NCBI GenBank assembly: GCA_900542305.1
Contig: UQMU01000005.1
Coordinates: forward strand, 17,526 to 81,525
Direction: 5' to 3'
DNA from: an uncultured Collinsella sp.
Lineage (GTDB): Bacteria > Actinomycetota > Coriobacteriia > Coriobacteriales > Coriobacteriaceae
Length of the DNA: 64,000 bases
The notes under the pieces are model-generated. The model ran no database searches. It was not told where the DNA came from and saw only the letters and a program-made list of their open reading frames with translations. This document shows, piece after piece, positions 17,724-25,765 of this stretch. A program made the translations under genes and the position numbers. Numbering within the stretch: the first letter of the stretch is position 1; every line of letters starts with the position of its first letter.

Positions 17724-19742
17724 ATGTATTGCACCAAGTGCGGAGCTCAGATACCCGATGGCTCCACGTTTTGCACGAGCTGCGGCGCTCGCGTGGGCGG
17801 AGTTGAGGACCGGGCGGAGCCTGTGGCGTTTCCGGTAGGGGATGCGCCGTCGTCCGCTCCTGTGGGACAGCAAGCTCCTCAGGGTGCCCCGGTTCATATG
17901 GCGGCGCAGTCTCGTTATGAGGAGCCTATGACCGAGCCTGCTGAGACCGCTCAATCGTTTGTTCCGACGCCGCAGCCCAAGAAGCCCAAGCACAGGGGCC
18001 GTATCGTCGCTGCCGTTATCGGCGGTGTTGCCGTTGTCGCCATCGTAGTGGCAATCGTCGTCGTGCCGCGCATCGGCTCGTCGTCCGAGGTGACTTCGGG
18101 CGGCAAGGGCTACGTTGTCTGCGCGTGCGAGACTAAAGTGCTGCCCAAGAACAGCAAGGGCAAAAAGCTCAAGAGCTATACCGTCGAGCTGGCGCCGGTG
18201 TCTGGCAAGGGCAAGAGCTACACCATCAAAGTGGATGGCGAGGACGGCTTTGTCATGGAGGACTTTGGCGAGCTGCCCGACCAGAAGTACCAGATGACCA
18301 TCACCTCGGGCAAGGGTAAAAAGAAGAGCACGACCACCATGAAGGTCGACTACGCCAAGGAAGGCTCGGACGCTCCCAAGAACGTTGAGCTCACGCAGTC
18401 CAAGAAGGAGGCCAAGGCCTCTGCCAAGGCGGCGGTCAAGACGGCAAACGAGCTGTTCACCGATAAGATTTTCGAGTACCAGAAAAAGTACGGCGAGGGC
18501 GAGGCTGTCGAGTTCGATGAATATGCGCATGGAGCCCAGGGCGTGGCTTACGCTAAGCTCATTGACTTTGATGGTGATGGCCAAGATGAACTGCTGATTG
18601 AGTATTCGGATGAGCCAGTGGACCGTGAGGATCAGGCCGTCGCTGCACATCTCGAAGTTTGGGCGTATAAAGATGGCGATATTAAAAAGGTATATTCGCC
18701 GGAGGTGAACGTGTCCGCTCAAGAAGCGTGTGTGTCTATCTGGCTTTGTGAATACGAAGGCAAGATTGGATTTGAACAATGGTTCGACCATGGGACGGCG
18801 ATTAAACAAAGCGACGTCTCTGGCGAGAGTGGGCCTTCTGCCCACGAATACCAGGTTAATTTTATTGGATATGACGGCAAGTCATTTAAAGCCATGACCG
18901 ACCTTGTTGCCTCGAACGAAGTCGACTATGCCTTTTTAGGCGAGAATAGTGTCTTGTATGCGGACGAGAACTCGGTTAACAGAAGCATCGCAACGGTTGC
19001 CACGACGCTGGAGCAGCTGAAGTCGAAGGACTCTGACGATGCGCGGGTGGGCTACGAGGCCGTCTCTGCCACGCAGGATGTCGACTTTACGGCTGCGGTT
19101 GGCGAAGGCCCGCTGAACCCGTCCCCCGATGACACGTGCCAGATCACGGCTACGTGGACCTATCCTCAGGTAAAGGGCCAGGGCGTGGGCGTCGCCAAGT
19201 TTAACAAGGATATGGTCCAGCTCGTCGCGGATACGCTCGACGCGAGCAAACAGGCCTCGATGGATGACGAGGACAGCCGCGTGACCATGATGTACACCGC
19301 CGAGATTGTCTCGATCGATGGCGATATTGCCTGCGTGCGCACGTTTACCGACAGCTATCAACCTCCGTATCGATCGGAACGGGTGACGAGGTCGGCGTAC
19401 TACAACCTCAAGACGGGTGAACAGGTTTCGCTCGAGGACTCACTTGCGCAGCATGGGCTCTCGTTCGATACCCTCAAGAGTGAAGCCAAGCAGGCAATTA
19501 AGACGGCAAAGCCGGATATGGACTCTGTGTCCGAAGACAACATCGACGATGACGATAACTACACCGAGGATCATTTCTACTACGACGGCAAGGGCTATAT
19601 CATCACCCTCGATACTGGCGAGTTTGACTGCATGGCATGGGATACCCACGACTTGGTTGCGCACGCCTTCGACTCGAGCTATTCCTGCGGCCAGGATGTA
19701 ACGCCCGAGCGAGCCAAGGCCACGTACGTACCCAATGAGTAA
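17724..19742 (+). CDS. zinc-ribbon membrane protein with large extracytoplasmic region
   Basis: 672 residues. It starts with a zinc ribbon, CTKCG-x10-CTSCG, then a Pro/Gln-rich linker, one transmembrane segment (about residues 93-112, IVAAVIGGVAVVAIVVAIVV) and a long exported part. Within this, ALIDFDGDGQDELLIEY-like sequence (LIDFDGDGQDELLIEY, nt 18553-18600) resembles a calcium-binding Asp-rich loop, and the last ~200 residues resemble DUF3298/RsiV-type extracytoplasmic domains (weak, by eye). ATG 17724 is preceded by GGGAG. The first half has very even Lys/Gly-rich codons; the sequence from about 18500 is less GC-biased. It shares its N-terminal architecture and a promoter palindrome with the gene at 30380. 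Function unknown. Confidence 0.75.
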   Translation: MYCTKCGAQIPDGSTFCTSCGARVGGVEDRAEPVAFPVGDAPSSAPVGQQAPQGAPVHMAAQSRYEEPMTEPAETAQSFVPTPQPKKPKHRGRIVAAVIGGVAVVAIVVAIVVVPRIGSSSEVTSGGKGYVVCACETKVLPKNSKGKKLKSYTVELAPVSGKGKSYTIKVDGEDGFVMEDFGELPDQKYQMTITSGKGKKKSTTTMKVDYAKEGSDAPKNVELTQSKKEAKASAKAAVKTANELFTDKIFEYQKKYGEGEAVEFDEYAHGAQGVAYAKLIDFDGDGQDELLIEYSDEPVDREDQAVAAHLEVWAYKDGDIKKVYSPEVNVSAQEACVSIWLCEYEGKIGFEQWFDHGTAIKQSDVSGESGPSAHEYQVNFIGYDGKSFKAMTDLVASNEVDYAFLGENSVLYADENSVNRSIATVATTLEQLKSKDSDDARVGYEAVSATQDVDFTAAVGEGPLNPSPDDTCQITATWTYPQVKGQGVGVAKFNKDMVQLVADTLDASKQASMDDEDSRVTMMYTAEIVSIDGDIACVRTFTDSYQPPYRSERVTRSAYYNLKTGEQVSLEDSLAQHGLSFDTLKSEAKQAIKTAKPDMDSVSEDNIDDDDNYTEDHFYYDGKGYIITLDTGEFDCMAWDTHDLVAHAFDSSYSCGQDVTPERAKATYVPNE

Positions 19743-19771
19743 GGTGGACCGCGAGGGATAAATTGAACAGT

Positions 19772-19810
19772 CCCCGGTGGCGCAAAACACAGCGCCGCCG
19801 GGGATTTTTT
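19772..19810 (+). terminator. intrinsic terminator
   Basis: CCCCGGTGGCGC (19772-19783) pairs with GCGCCGCCGGGG (19792-19803) with one mismatch, then ATTTTTT. The following bases, CCGTCCCCAAGGGATCATT, repeat those after the fhs terminator (about 17600-17618). Confidence 0.85.
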
Positions 19811-19830
19811 CCTCCGTCCCCAAGGGATCA

Positions 19831-20067
19831 TTAGCCGCGCTGGAGGCCGAAGAGTTTGGCGTTGCGCTCGGCGACCATCATGTTGATGTCGGCGATTTCC
19901 ATCTCGCCGTCAATGTAGGGCTGGTAGGTGCCATATGGATCGCCGGCTCCCAAGCTGCAGCTTCCGCAGTTGTCGCAGCTGCCGTTGCCGCAGCCCGCGA
20001 GTGCTAGCTTGATGATCTCCTCACGTTCGGCACGCGTCGTGTCCTTGATGAGTTTGCTTTTTGCCAT
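19831..20067 (-). CDS. small cysteine-rich conserved-looking protein
   Basis: 78 residues starting MAKSKLIKDTTRAER. The middle holds a tight cysteine cluster, CGNGSCDNCGSC, with spacing C-x4-C-x2-C-x2-C that could bind a metal or an iron-sulfur cluster. Gly/Tyr/Pro-rich and acidic sequence follows (GAGDPYGTYQPYIDGEMEI). ATG 20067 has GAGG upstream on the minus strand; a longer reading from 20139 lacks one. It is convergent with the zinc-ribbon gene. I do not recognise a named family. Confidence 0.65.
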   Translation of the reverse strand: MAKSKLIKDTTRAEREEIIKLALAGCGNGSCDNCGSCSLGAGDPYGTYQPYIDGEMEIADINMMVAERNAKLFGLQRG

Positions 20068-20205
20068 GGCATATCCTCGATTCGCTTGTGACCGTCGGCC
20101 GCGCATGTCTTGTAGATACCGGCGGGCTTTGCCCATCATAGGCTTTTGCGCGGGTAGAATGCATGGATAACTTGATGCTTACGGGCGACGGAAAGGAATC
20201 GTTGC

Positions 20206-21162
20206 ATGGACCAGGATAAGACGACCGTAATGGGTGGCTACGACTCCCCGCGGACGGGCAATGGCGCCGATGAGACCCGCGTCGTGCCGAATCCCGGCTA
20301 CGCTGCTCCCGATACGACGCAGGCGTCGGCCGATCCCACGCGCGTTGTGAATTACGGAAACGCAGCGCAGGACCCGTATGGCGCCTCGTCGCAGAGCCCC
20401 TACGGCAACGCGGCGGCAGACCCTTATGATGACCTGCTGCAAAATCCCATTCCGCAACCTCAGCAGACGACCTATATGCCGCGCACGGCACAGCCGCGCT
20501 ACGAGTCGCGCGACCGATATGCGCGCGAGCCGTATCGTGAGTATCCCAAGTCCATCCCTCAGTATGGCGAGGACGAGGAGAAGAAGCCTTCGCGTTCGTC
20601 GAGCGTGGTCAAGAAAATCCTGATCGTTCTGGCGATCTTCTTTGCCTTGTCGGTTGTGTTTGCCATCGTGTCGGGCATGCTCAACAAGCGGGGTGCCACG
20701 ACTGATACCACGGCCGAGCAGACCGAGACTACCCAGTCCGGCACCGTCGACCTGAGCGATATCCCGGGTCAGTACTGGTCCAACGCCAAGAAGCTCCTCA
20801 AGTCGCGCGGGGCCGATCTTTCGAATGCCGTGATTCTGACCGACGACGGCTCGACGCCCGTTGTCGATGCCAACTGGGTTGTGACGTCTGTCTACTATAA
20901 CGACAACGGTAACCTCGAGATTCAGCTCACGCGCAAGGACGGCTCGTCGGGTGATGCGTCCGGCGACCAGGGCGGCGCGGACAGCTCGAGCTCCAACACG
21001 CTGGAGGACCTGAGCAACAAGGCCCAGGAGCTTGGGAACAAGGCCCAAGAGCTGGGTGACACGGCTCAGAATCTCGGCGATACCGCACAGAACCTGGGCG
21101 ATATGGCAACGAACGCCTGGGATGCCCTGCAAAACGGCATTTCGGGCGCACAGGGGAATTAG
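20206..21162 (+). CDS. single-pass membrane protein with PASTA-like extracytoplasmic segment
   Basis: 318 residues. The N-terminal ~140 are polar, Tyr/Pro/Asn-rich and low-complexity, followed by a basic stretch and one transmembrane helix (KKILIVLAIFFALSVVFAIV). The exported part contains a ~65-residue unit (GQYWSNAKKLLKSRGADL... VVTSVYYNDNGNLEIQLTRK) with the pattern of PASTA-like domains. A C-terminal series of five near-identical 7-residue repeats, ending NKAQELG / DTAQNLG, should form an amphipathic helix. The ATG has GGAAAGGA upstream. A PASTA-like, proline-rich, membrane-tethered layout hints at a cell-wall role; this is inference. Confidence 0.7.
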   Translation: MDQDKTTVMGGYDSPRTGNGADETRVVPNPGYAAPDTTQASADPTRVVNYGNAAQDPYGASSQSPYGNAAADPYDDLLQNPIPQPQQTTYMPRTAQPRYESRDRYAREPYREYPKSIPQYGEDEEKKPSRSSSVVKKILIVLAIFFALSVVFAIVSGMLNKRGATTDTTAEQTETTQSGTVDLSDIPGQYWSNAKKLLKSRGADLSNAVILTDDGSTPVVDANWVVTSVYYNDNGNLEIQLTRKDGSSGDASGDQGGADSSSSNTLEDLSNKAQELGNKAQELGDTAQNLGDTAQNLGDMATNAWDALQNGISGAQGN

Positions 21163-21197
21163 CGGTCGAGCGGCTAGAGCCTTAGCAGTGCAAGCAA

Positions 21198-21263
21198 AAA
21201 CGGGACGCAGGATCGCGTGACCGGGCGCGTAGGCGCGTTGGTCGGCGGTCCTGCGTCCCGTTT
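21198..21263. terminator. bidirectional hairpin between convergent genes
   Basis: AAACGGGACGCAGGA (21198-21212) and TCCTGCGTCCCGTTT (21249-21263) are perfect reverse complements. It serves the plus-strand gene ending at 21162 and the CDF gene ending at 21273; the A and T runs give U-tracts in both directions. Confidence 0.8.
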
Positions 21264-21272
21264 CGCTGTCGA

Positions 21273-22454
21273 TTACAGCTGCTCGGCCGGACGGTCGGGC
21301 GAGCTGAAGCCCGAGTCAAATGTGACGACGCACGAGACATCGGGCCGGCGCTCGTGCACGATGCGTGTGACGAGCGCCAGCAGCTCCTCGTCGGATATGT
21401 CAAAGCCGTCGGGACGCACCAGGTCAAACGAAACGAACCCGTCGTGCTCGTGCAGGTCGTGGATGGAGAGCGCGGGGTCGATCTGCATGATGCCGCGCTT
21501 GACCCAGCCGCGCAGGTCGTCGCCGGTGGTGGCGATGGGGTCGCAGTGTAGCGTGATGTCGATGCCCATCTGCCGTTTGATATCGTGCTCAATGGTGTCC
21601 AGAATCTCGTGGTGCTCAAAGGCATCGCCCTCGCCGGGCATTTCCACGTGTGCGCTGGCAAACTGGCGGCCGGGACCGTAGTCGTGCACCATGAGGTCGT
21701 GCGTGCCTAGGACCTGAGGATACGACATGATCTTGTCGCGGATTGCCTGGACGAGCTTGGGGTCGGGCGCTTGTCCCAACAGCGGGCTGATGGCGTCGCG
21801 CACCAGGCCCATGCCGCTGATGCAGATGAAGATGCCCACGCCCAGGCCTGCCCAGCCATCGAGGTCAAAGCCTGTCGTTTGCGAAATAAGCGCCGCCGCC
21901 AAGACCGAGCCCGAGGTGATGACATCGTTTTTGGAGTCCTGCGCCGTGGCGATGAGTGTCTCCGAGTCGATGCGGTTGCCCAGCGTGCGGTTGAACGCCG
22001 CCATCCAAAACTTGACGAGCATGGACAGGACAAGGGCTGCCATGGAGAGCACCGAATACGCGGTGGGGGAGGGCTTGATGATCTTGGTGACCGACTCCAG
22101 GATCAGGTTGATGCCGACGGCGCAAACCAGGACGGCGACAACCAAGCCAGCGAGGTACTCGTAACGGCCGTGGCCATAGGGGTGACCTTCGTCGGCCGGG
22201 CGGCTGGCAAGGCGAAATCCGAGCAGGCTCACGATGTTGCTCGAGGCGTCGGAAAGGTTGTTGAAGGCATCGGCGATAAGCGAGACGGAGCCCGCGAGCA
22301 GACCAGCTATGCCCTTGGCCAGGCACAGCGTGATGTTGAGCCCGATGCAGATGAGGCTTGCGGCAAAACCCGCGTTAGTGCGACAGGTTGTATCGACCGG
22401 CTCGCCCTCGCTGCCGGGAACAAGCGTATGTACCAGCCGATTTACAAATAGCAT
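21273..22454 (-). CDS. cation diffusion facilitator (probable Mn/Fe exporter)
   Basis: 393-residue CDF antiporter that exports divalent cations in exchange for protons. Membrane helices from about residue 25 to 210; the TM2 site reads ADAFNNLSDASSN and the TM5 site DSKNDVITS. Both have Asp in place of the His of zinc-type CDFs, a pattern linked to manganese or iron transport. GHPYGHGRYEYLAG marks the TM3 loop. A long cytoplasmic C-terminal domain follows (HDLMVHDYGPGR... HVEMPG). ATG 22454 has GAGGA 8 bases upstream on the coding strand; the ATG at 22475 has none. Metal specificity is inferred from the motif only. Confidence 0.88.
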   Translation of the reverse strand: MLFVNRLVHTLVPGSEGEPVDTTCRTNAGFAASLICIGLNITLCLAKGIAGLLAGSVSLIADAFNNLSDASSNIVSLLGFRLASRPADEGHPYGHGRYEYLAGLVVAVLVCAVGINLILESVTKIIKPSPTAYSVLSMAALVLSMLVKFWMAAFNRTLGNRIDSETLIATAQDSKNDVITSGSVLAAALISQTTGFDLDGWAGLGVGIFICISGMGLVRDAISPLLGQAPDPKLVQAIRDKIMSYPQVLGTHDLMVHDYGPGRQFASAHVEMPGEGDAFEHHEILDTIEHDIKRQMGIDITLHCDPIATTGDDLRGWVKRGIMQIDPALSIHDLHEHDGFVSFDLVRPDGFDISDEELLALVTRIVHERRPDVSCVVTFDSGFSSPDRPAEQL

Positions 22455-22625
22455 AACGATCGTCCTCACAATCATGTTTAAGGGGATAGTGTAGCTCGCG
22501 CAGACGCAACGTGTACCGATGCTCAGAAAATGCAGCAATGGTCTGCTGGCGCTAACGAGTGGGGCTTCCCGTCCGACCGAGTGCTCCATTTTGGGCCACA
22601 TGGGTATGGGCACGCACCGATTTGC

Positions 22626-22644
22626 TCGACATACTGAATGTCGA
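22626..22644. promoter_or_regulatory. inverted repeat TCGACAT-N5-ATGTCGA
   Basis: Perfect 7-base arms 28 bases upstream of the zinc-ribbon gene start at 22672. Candidate operator. Confidence 0.4.
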
Positions 22645-22671
22645 CAGCCCTGTGCAAAGGAGGACGTTTCC

Positions 22672-24006
22672 ATGGACGAGATGTTTGTCATTAAATGCCA
22701 AAACTGCGGCGGCCCCATGTATTCGCATCAGGCAAAGCGCAGCTTTGAGTGCGCCTATTGCGAAACGGTTATTCCGTGGCAAGCGGACGCCGGGGAGCCC
22801 AAGAGCGCCCTGGGCATTCGTCATACGCCACTGACGGTGGTTGACGGGCTGCTCAAGCTCACGCACGTCTCGCAGCTCGAGCGCCCAGAGGACCCGGACT
22901 GGTATTTCTTCAATTCGTACTGGCGCAATCAGTCGGTCCTGGAGCATCTGCTGTGGGAAGATCGCGGAACGGCGCAGGAGTTCCAAGAGGCGACGCACGT
23001 GAGCATTCCCTGCCCCTTCTGCGGCGCGTCCTTTGAGGGCGAGTCCACTCAGCGCGTGTTTGAGTGCCCGTCCTGCGGCAACAAGATTGGCGTGGCTGAC
23101 CTGCTCAAGCCCGGTACGTTTAGCAAGCGACTGACCATGGGCGTTGGTGCGGAGTATGTACCTGAGCAGGGTATTCCCTGCGAAATCTCGCCGCAGCAGG
23201 CATGTGCCAACGCGCTGCAGCTGGTGCGCCAGTACCCGGACGCTTTTGCCGGTCACGACGTGGAAGACGCGATCCAAAACGACATGATGCTCTTCTACTT
23301 CCCCATGGCGCTCGCGGACCTGCGCATGATGGCGTCCTTCCCGGGCAAGGGCTTGAGCAAGGAGACCTTGGTGTACTACGAGGTGCTCGACTGGGCGTAT
23401 CCCAGGGCAAACTACCTGGACGTTCGCCTTATGGGCATTTTGGAGCCGTGGGACTTTGCCAAGGTTGGGCCGTTTGACCCGGCCATGCAGGAAGGTGACT
23501 TCCGCGTTGTCTCAGTCGATGCTTCCACCAAGGACCAGGTGGTCATTGATAAGCTGGCGCTCGACATTGCCGGCAACGATGCCGAGGCGACCCTGGGGCT
23601 CAATAAAAAGAGCATCCGCGCTTGGGCGCGCAAGGCTCGCAAACATAAGGACGGCCTGGTGATGGTGCCGGTCTACTTTGTCGATCGCCCGGCGTCGGAT
23701 AGCCGCGATGGCGAGCAGGTGCGCATCGCCGTGAACGGCCAGACGGGTCGCGCGGCGGCGGTGGTGTTTAGCGACAAGCGCGAGACGCATGTGGTGGCAC
23801 CGCTCAATCCCAACGTGATGCTGTCGAGCGAAAGCACCGTGCACGCCACGCCCATCGAGGTCAAATACGTTAAATCGCCCTTCCTATACCAGATCGTGCG
23901 CCGTGGAGGCGGCGAGCAACCGCGCCAGGTGGCAGCGGCGGAGGGTTCCTACCGAGAGGAGAAGCCCAAACGCAAGGGCCTGTTCGTCGCGATCTTTGGG
24001 AAGTAG
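22672..24006 (+). CDS. double zinc-ribbon protein (TFIIB-type ribbon family)
   Basis: 444 residues with a strong AAAGGAGG site upstream. Two zinc ribbons: CQNCGG-x13-CAYCE at the N terminus and CPFCGA-x13-CPSCG around residues 114-134. The remainder is soluble, rich in Trp/Tyr, and ends with a basic tail (KPKRKGLFVAIFGK). No signal peptide or membrane helix is visible. It belongs to a widespread Gram-positive group annotated as TFIIB-type zinc ribbon-containing proteins of unknown role. It is divergent from the CDF gene. Confidence 0.7.
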   Translation: MDEMFVIKCQNCGGPMYSHQAKRSFECAYCETVIPWQADAGEPKSALGIRHTPLTVVDGLLKLTHVSQLERPEDPDWYFFNSYWRNQSVLEHLLWEDRGTAQEFQEATHVSIPCPFCGASFEGESTQRVFECPSCGNKIGVADLLKPGTFSKRLTMGVGAEYVPEQGIPCEISPQQACANALQLVRQYPDAFAGHDVEDAIQNDMMLFYFPMALADLRMMASFPGKGLSKETLVYYEVLDWAYPRANYLDVRLMGILEPWDFAKVGPFDPAMQEGDFRVVSVDASTKDQVVIDKLALDIAGNDAEATLGLNKKSIRAWARKARKHKDGLVMVPVYFVDRPASDSRDGEQVRIAVNGQTGRAAAVVFSDKRETHVVAPLNPNVMLSSESTVHATPIEVKYVKSPFLYQIVRRGGGEQPRQVAAAEGSYREEKPKRKGLFVAIFGK

Positions 24007-24113
24007 GGAGTAGTGCCGGTTGGCGTCGTAACATGAAAGCCAGGGGCATGGGGCAGCTCACAGGAGTGCGGGCTGCCGTCTGATTGTTTGAGAGTGCCAG
24101 ATGTAAATAAACA

Positions 24114-24252
24114 GTGGAGCGGCTGCAAAAGAGCCGCCTCACTGGGTAAAATCAGGTTGTGCCGCGGAACCCGCTCCTCAGCTGCTCAAACTTTGGAGAC
24201 GCGGGCAACGCAGGTGCAATTGTCTTGAGGGCCGGGTGCAACCGGCCCTTTC
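24114..24252 (+). other. intergenic stretch with two hairpins, possible short transcript end
   Basis: The first part of a 741-base region between genes. It has a hairpin at 24114-24142 (GTGGAGCGGCT / AGCCGCCTCAC) and a terminator-like one, GGGCCGG (24229-24235) / CCGGCCC (24242-24248) followed by TTTC. No ORF is convincing on the plus strand, so a small RNA ending at about 24252 is possible. Confidence 0.3.
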
Positions 24253-24273
24253 TATGACTCCCTTCGCTATCCG

Positions 24274-24366
24274 TTACTGCTTATATTCCCTCCACATCGA
24301 GTAGAGGTTCCGGGCAATGCCGGTCACATACATCGAGAGGCGCAGGATTTCAAGAAACAAGTTCAT
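24274..24366 (-). CDS. possible 30-residue protein
   Basis: An ATG-to-TAA frame on the minus strand encoding 30 residues (starts MNLFLEILRLSMYVTG, ends MWREYKQ). It has an amphipathic, mildly hydrophobic N-terminal half and a basic end. GGGGTG lies 7 bases before the ATG. It sits in an otherwise empty region. It could be a small membrane-associated peptide or chance; there is no comparative support here. Confidence 0.3.
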   Translation of the reverse strand: MNLFLEILRLSMYVTGIARNLYSMWREYKQ

Positions 24367-24482
24367 AGGCTTCACCCCAATCGGAGATCGGAGCGTTGCC
24401 CGCAGGCGGATTCCGCGGCAGGCAAGATTTTACCCTATACGCCGCAGCGGGGGATATCTGACCCCAGTGTTAGAGTGATGCC

Positions 24483-24524
24483 CATTTGCATGGATGACAT
24501 TTGCATGGATGACCGGGCTATAAT
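24483..24524 (+). promoter_or_regulatory. promoter with consensus TATAAT and tandem 15-bp repeat
   Basis: A perfect -10 TATAAT at 24519-24524. Two exact tandem copies of CATTTGCATGGATGA (24483-24497 and 24498-24512) cover the -35 area, where the hexamer 17 bases upstream is GACATT. No protein gene follows on the plus strand, which points to an RNA product. Confidence 0.6.
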
Positions 24525-24530
24525 CGCGAC

Positions 24531-24705
24531 ATATCCTGGAGTTGAAATGCCACTGGGGATACGAGGGGGAGCCGGGGTTGGATGTTGGGGCTCAACGAAG
24601 CAAGTGGCGCTTCTGTCTTCTTGGGATCGGGGGTGTAAATCAGCCTGCGGCAATGAGCCCAGTTCTATTCGGGGCGCAGTGAGTCCCGAATCGAGCGTTC
24701 CTGGC
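24531..24705 (+). ncRNA. candidate structured non-coding RNA
   Basis: Directly downstream of the TATAAT promoter. Nested pairing is visible: GCCACT (24549-24554) with AGTGGC (24603-24608) enclosing GAGCC (24569-24573) with GGCTC (24589-24593). Next, TTGGG (24621-24625) can pair with CCCAG (24658-24662), and ATTCGGG (24667-24673) pairs perfectly with CCCGAAT (24685-24691). No ORF with a ribosome-binding site lies here. I cannot assign a family; 6S or raiA-type RNAs are possibilities to test. The 3' end is not defined; it may run toward 24745. Confidence 0.45.
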
Positions 24706-24747
24706 TGCCATGCATGTCAGGTGAGGAAAGCCCACAGCGGCATCGCC

Positions 24748-25200
24748 TTACACGGCAGCGGGGACCTCTTTTGGACGTCCCGCCTTTGGGGCGTCGGCGA
24801 GTCGTGCCTCGATGGAAGCTTTGGACACCATGCGCTTGGCGCCGTCCTTCCATGAATCCAACATTCCTGCATTTATCAGTTGCGATACCCGTGCTGAGCT
24901 AACACCGAGCATACGTGCGGCATCCGCTGCGGTGACGGCGGGGATGTCGCCGAGCTCGCGGCTGACGGCCACGGCGATAATCTTGCCGCCGTGTTGTGGC
25001 TGGTGTCCAAAGTCCGGCGCGGGAAAATCGACGCCGCCCATAAGGTGATGGTCGACCATACATGCGAGAAAATCGGCGGCGCTTTCGACGGCGTCGTTTA
25101 GGTCGGATCCGAACGTTCCACCTCCGTCCAGCGAGCCACATGGCACGGCATCGACCATACCGTCCGAATCAAAGAACTCGAATTCCCATACGTAAAGCAT
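24748..25200 (-). CDS. HicB-like antitoxin fused to helix-turn-helix domain, orphan
   Basis: 150 residues. The N-terminal half (MLYVWEFEFFDSDGMV... DLNDAVESAADFLACMVDHH) has the HicB fold pattern of a partial RNase-H-like antitoxin. The C-terminal half has a helix-turn-helix (VTAADAARMLGVSSARVSQLINAGML), as in antitoxins that autoregulate. GGAGG precedes the ATG. No hicA-size ORF lies directly upstream or downstream on this strand, so it is an orphan or a regulator derived from an antitoxin. Confidence 0.6.
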   Translation of the reverse strand: MLYVWEFEFFDSDGMVDAVPCGSLDGGGTFGSDLNDAVESAADFLACMVDHHLMGGVDFPAPDFGHQPQHGGKIIAVAVSRELGDIPAVTAADAARMLGVSSARVSQLINAGMLDSWKDGAKRMVSKASIEARLADAPKAGRPKEVPAAV

Positions 25201-25403
25201 GTAAGGCCTCCTCTAATGGCGAATAATACGAGGCGTACTCCTAGAAGCATTGCCAGTCGCATCGATGCGGCTGATCATGTCTATCTTAAAGCCTCGCACG
25301 GACTCGAATTTCAATGTCGCCTAGCGCCTTCGTGCAGGATTCCCGAAGTGACTAAAATGTGACCATAGAGGCAGTTTTAGCGAACCCCATGGGAGTGACA
25401 CGC

Positions 25404-25673
25404 ATGGACAACAGCACCTTGTTGTTCCAGGACAAAGGTTCGGGCAGGTTTAAAGACGTCAAGATCTAGCCTAACCGTATCGAGGTGCTCAAGAAGGGCA
25501 CGTTTGGTGGCAAGCGCACCGAGATCGTTTACCTTAAGGACATCACGGGGGTCAACAGGATCAAGGGCCGCGACGTTTTTCTGCGCAATCGACTGTTAAC
25601 CGCTTGCGTCTTTAGCCCGAGCAGTCGTGCGAAGGCCCAGGAGTTTGTTAACGCGCTGAACATGGTGATGTAG
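25404..25673 (+). pseudogene. small PH-like domain gene interrupted by in-frame TAG
   Basis: From ATG 25404 the frame reads MDNSTLLFQDKGSGRFKDVK then I, TAG at 25467-25469, then continues in the same frame (PNRIEVLKKGTFGG... VYLKDITGV) to TAG 25671. The joined 89-codon product looks like a short bacterial PH-type domain (a run of strands ending in the helix KAQEFVNALNMVM). A single C-to-T change (CAG to TAG) would explain the break. A GTG at 25485 could restart translation but has no good ribosome-binding site. Confidence 0.6.
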
Positions 25674-25701
25674 CCGATAACGGCGTACGGGCCAAGGTGA
25701 A

Positions 25702-25736
25702 AATCGGGGCGCAGAACGGTATTCTGCGCCCCGATT
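25702..25736. terminator. hairpin terminator after the PI-PLC-like gene
   Basis: AATCGGGGCGCAGAA (25702-25716) and TTCTGCGCCCCGATT (25722-25736) are perfect reverse complements with a 5-base loop. It serves the convergent gene ends at 25673 and 25766. Confidence 0.85.
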
Positions 25737-25765
25737 GAGTTGATGCGCCCAAAAGACTGGCTTGC

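Noticed and set aside
24719..24735. GGTGAGGAAAGCCCAC resembling the RNase P RNA GAGGAAAGTCC element
   Set aside because: No other RNase P core elements (AGAGCACC-, GGTAACGCC-, AGATAGAT-type) occur nearby.
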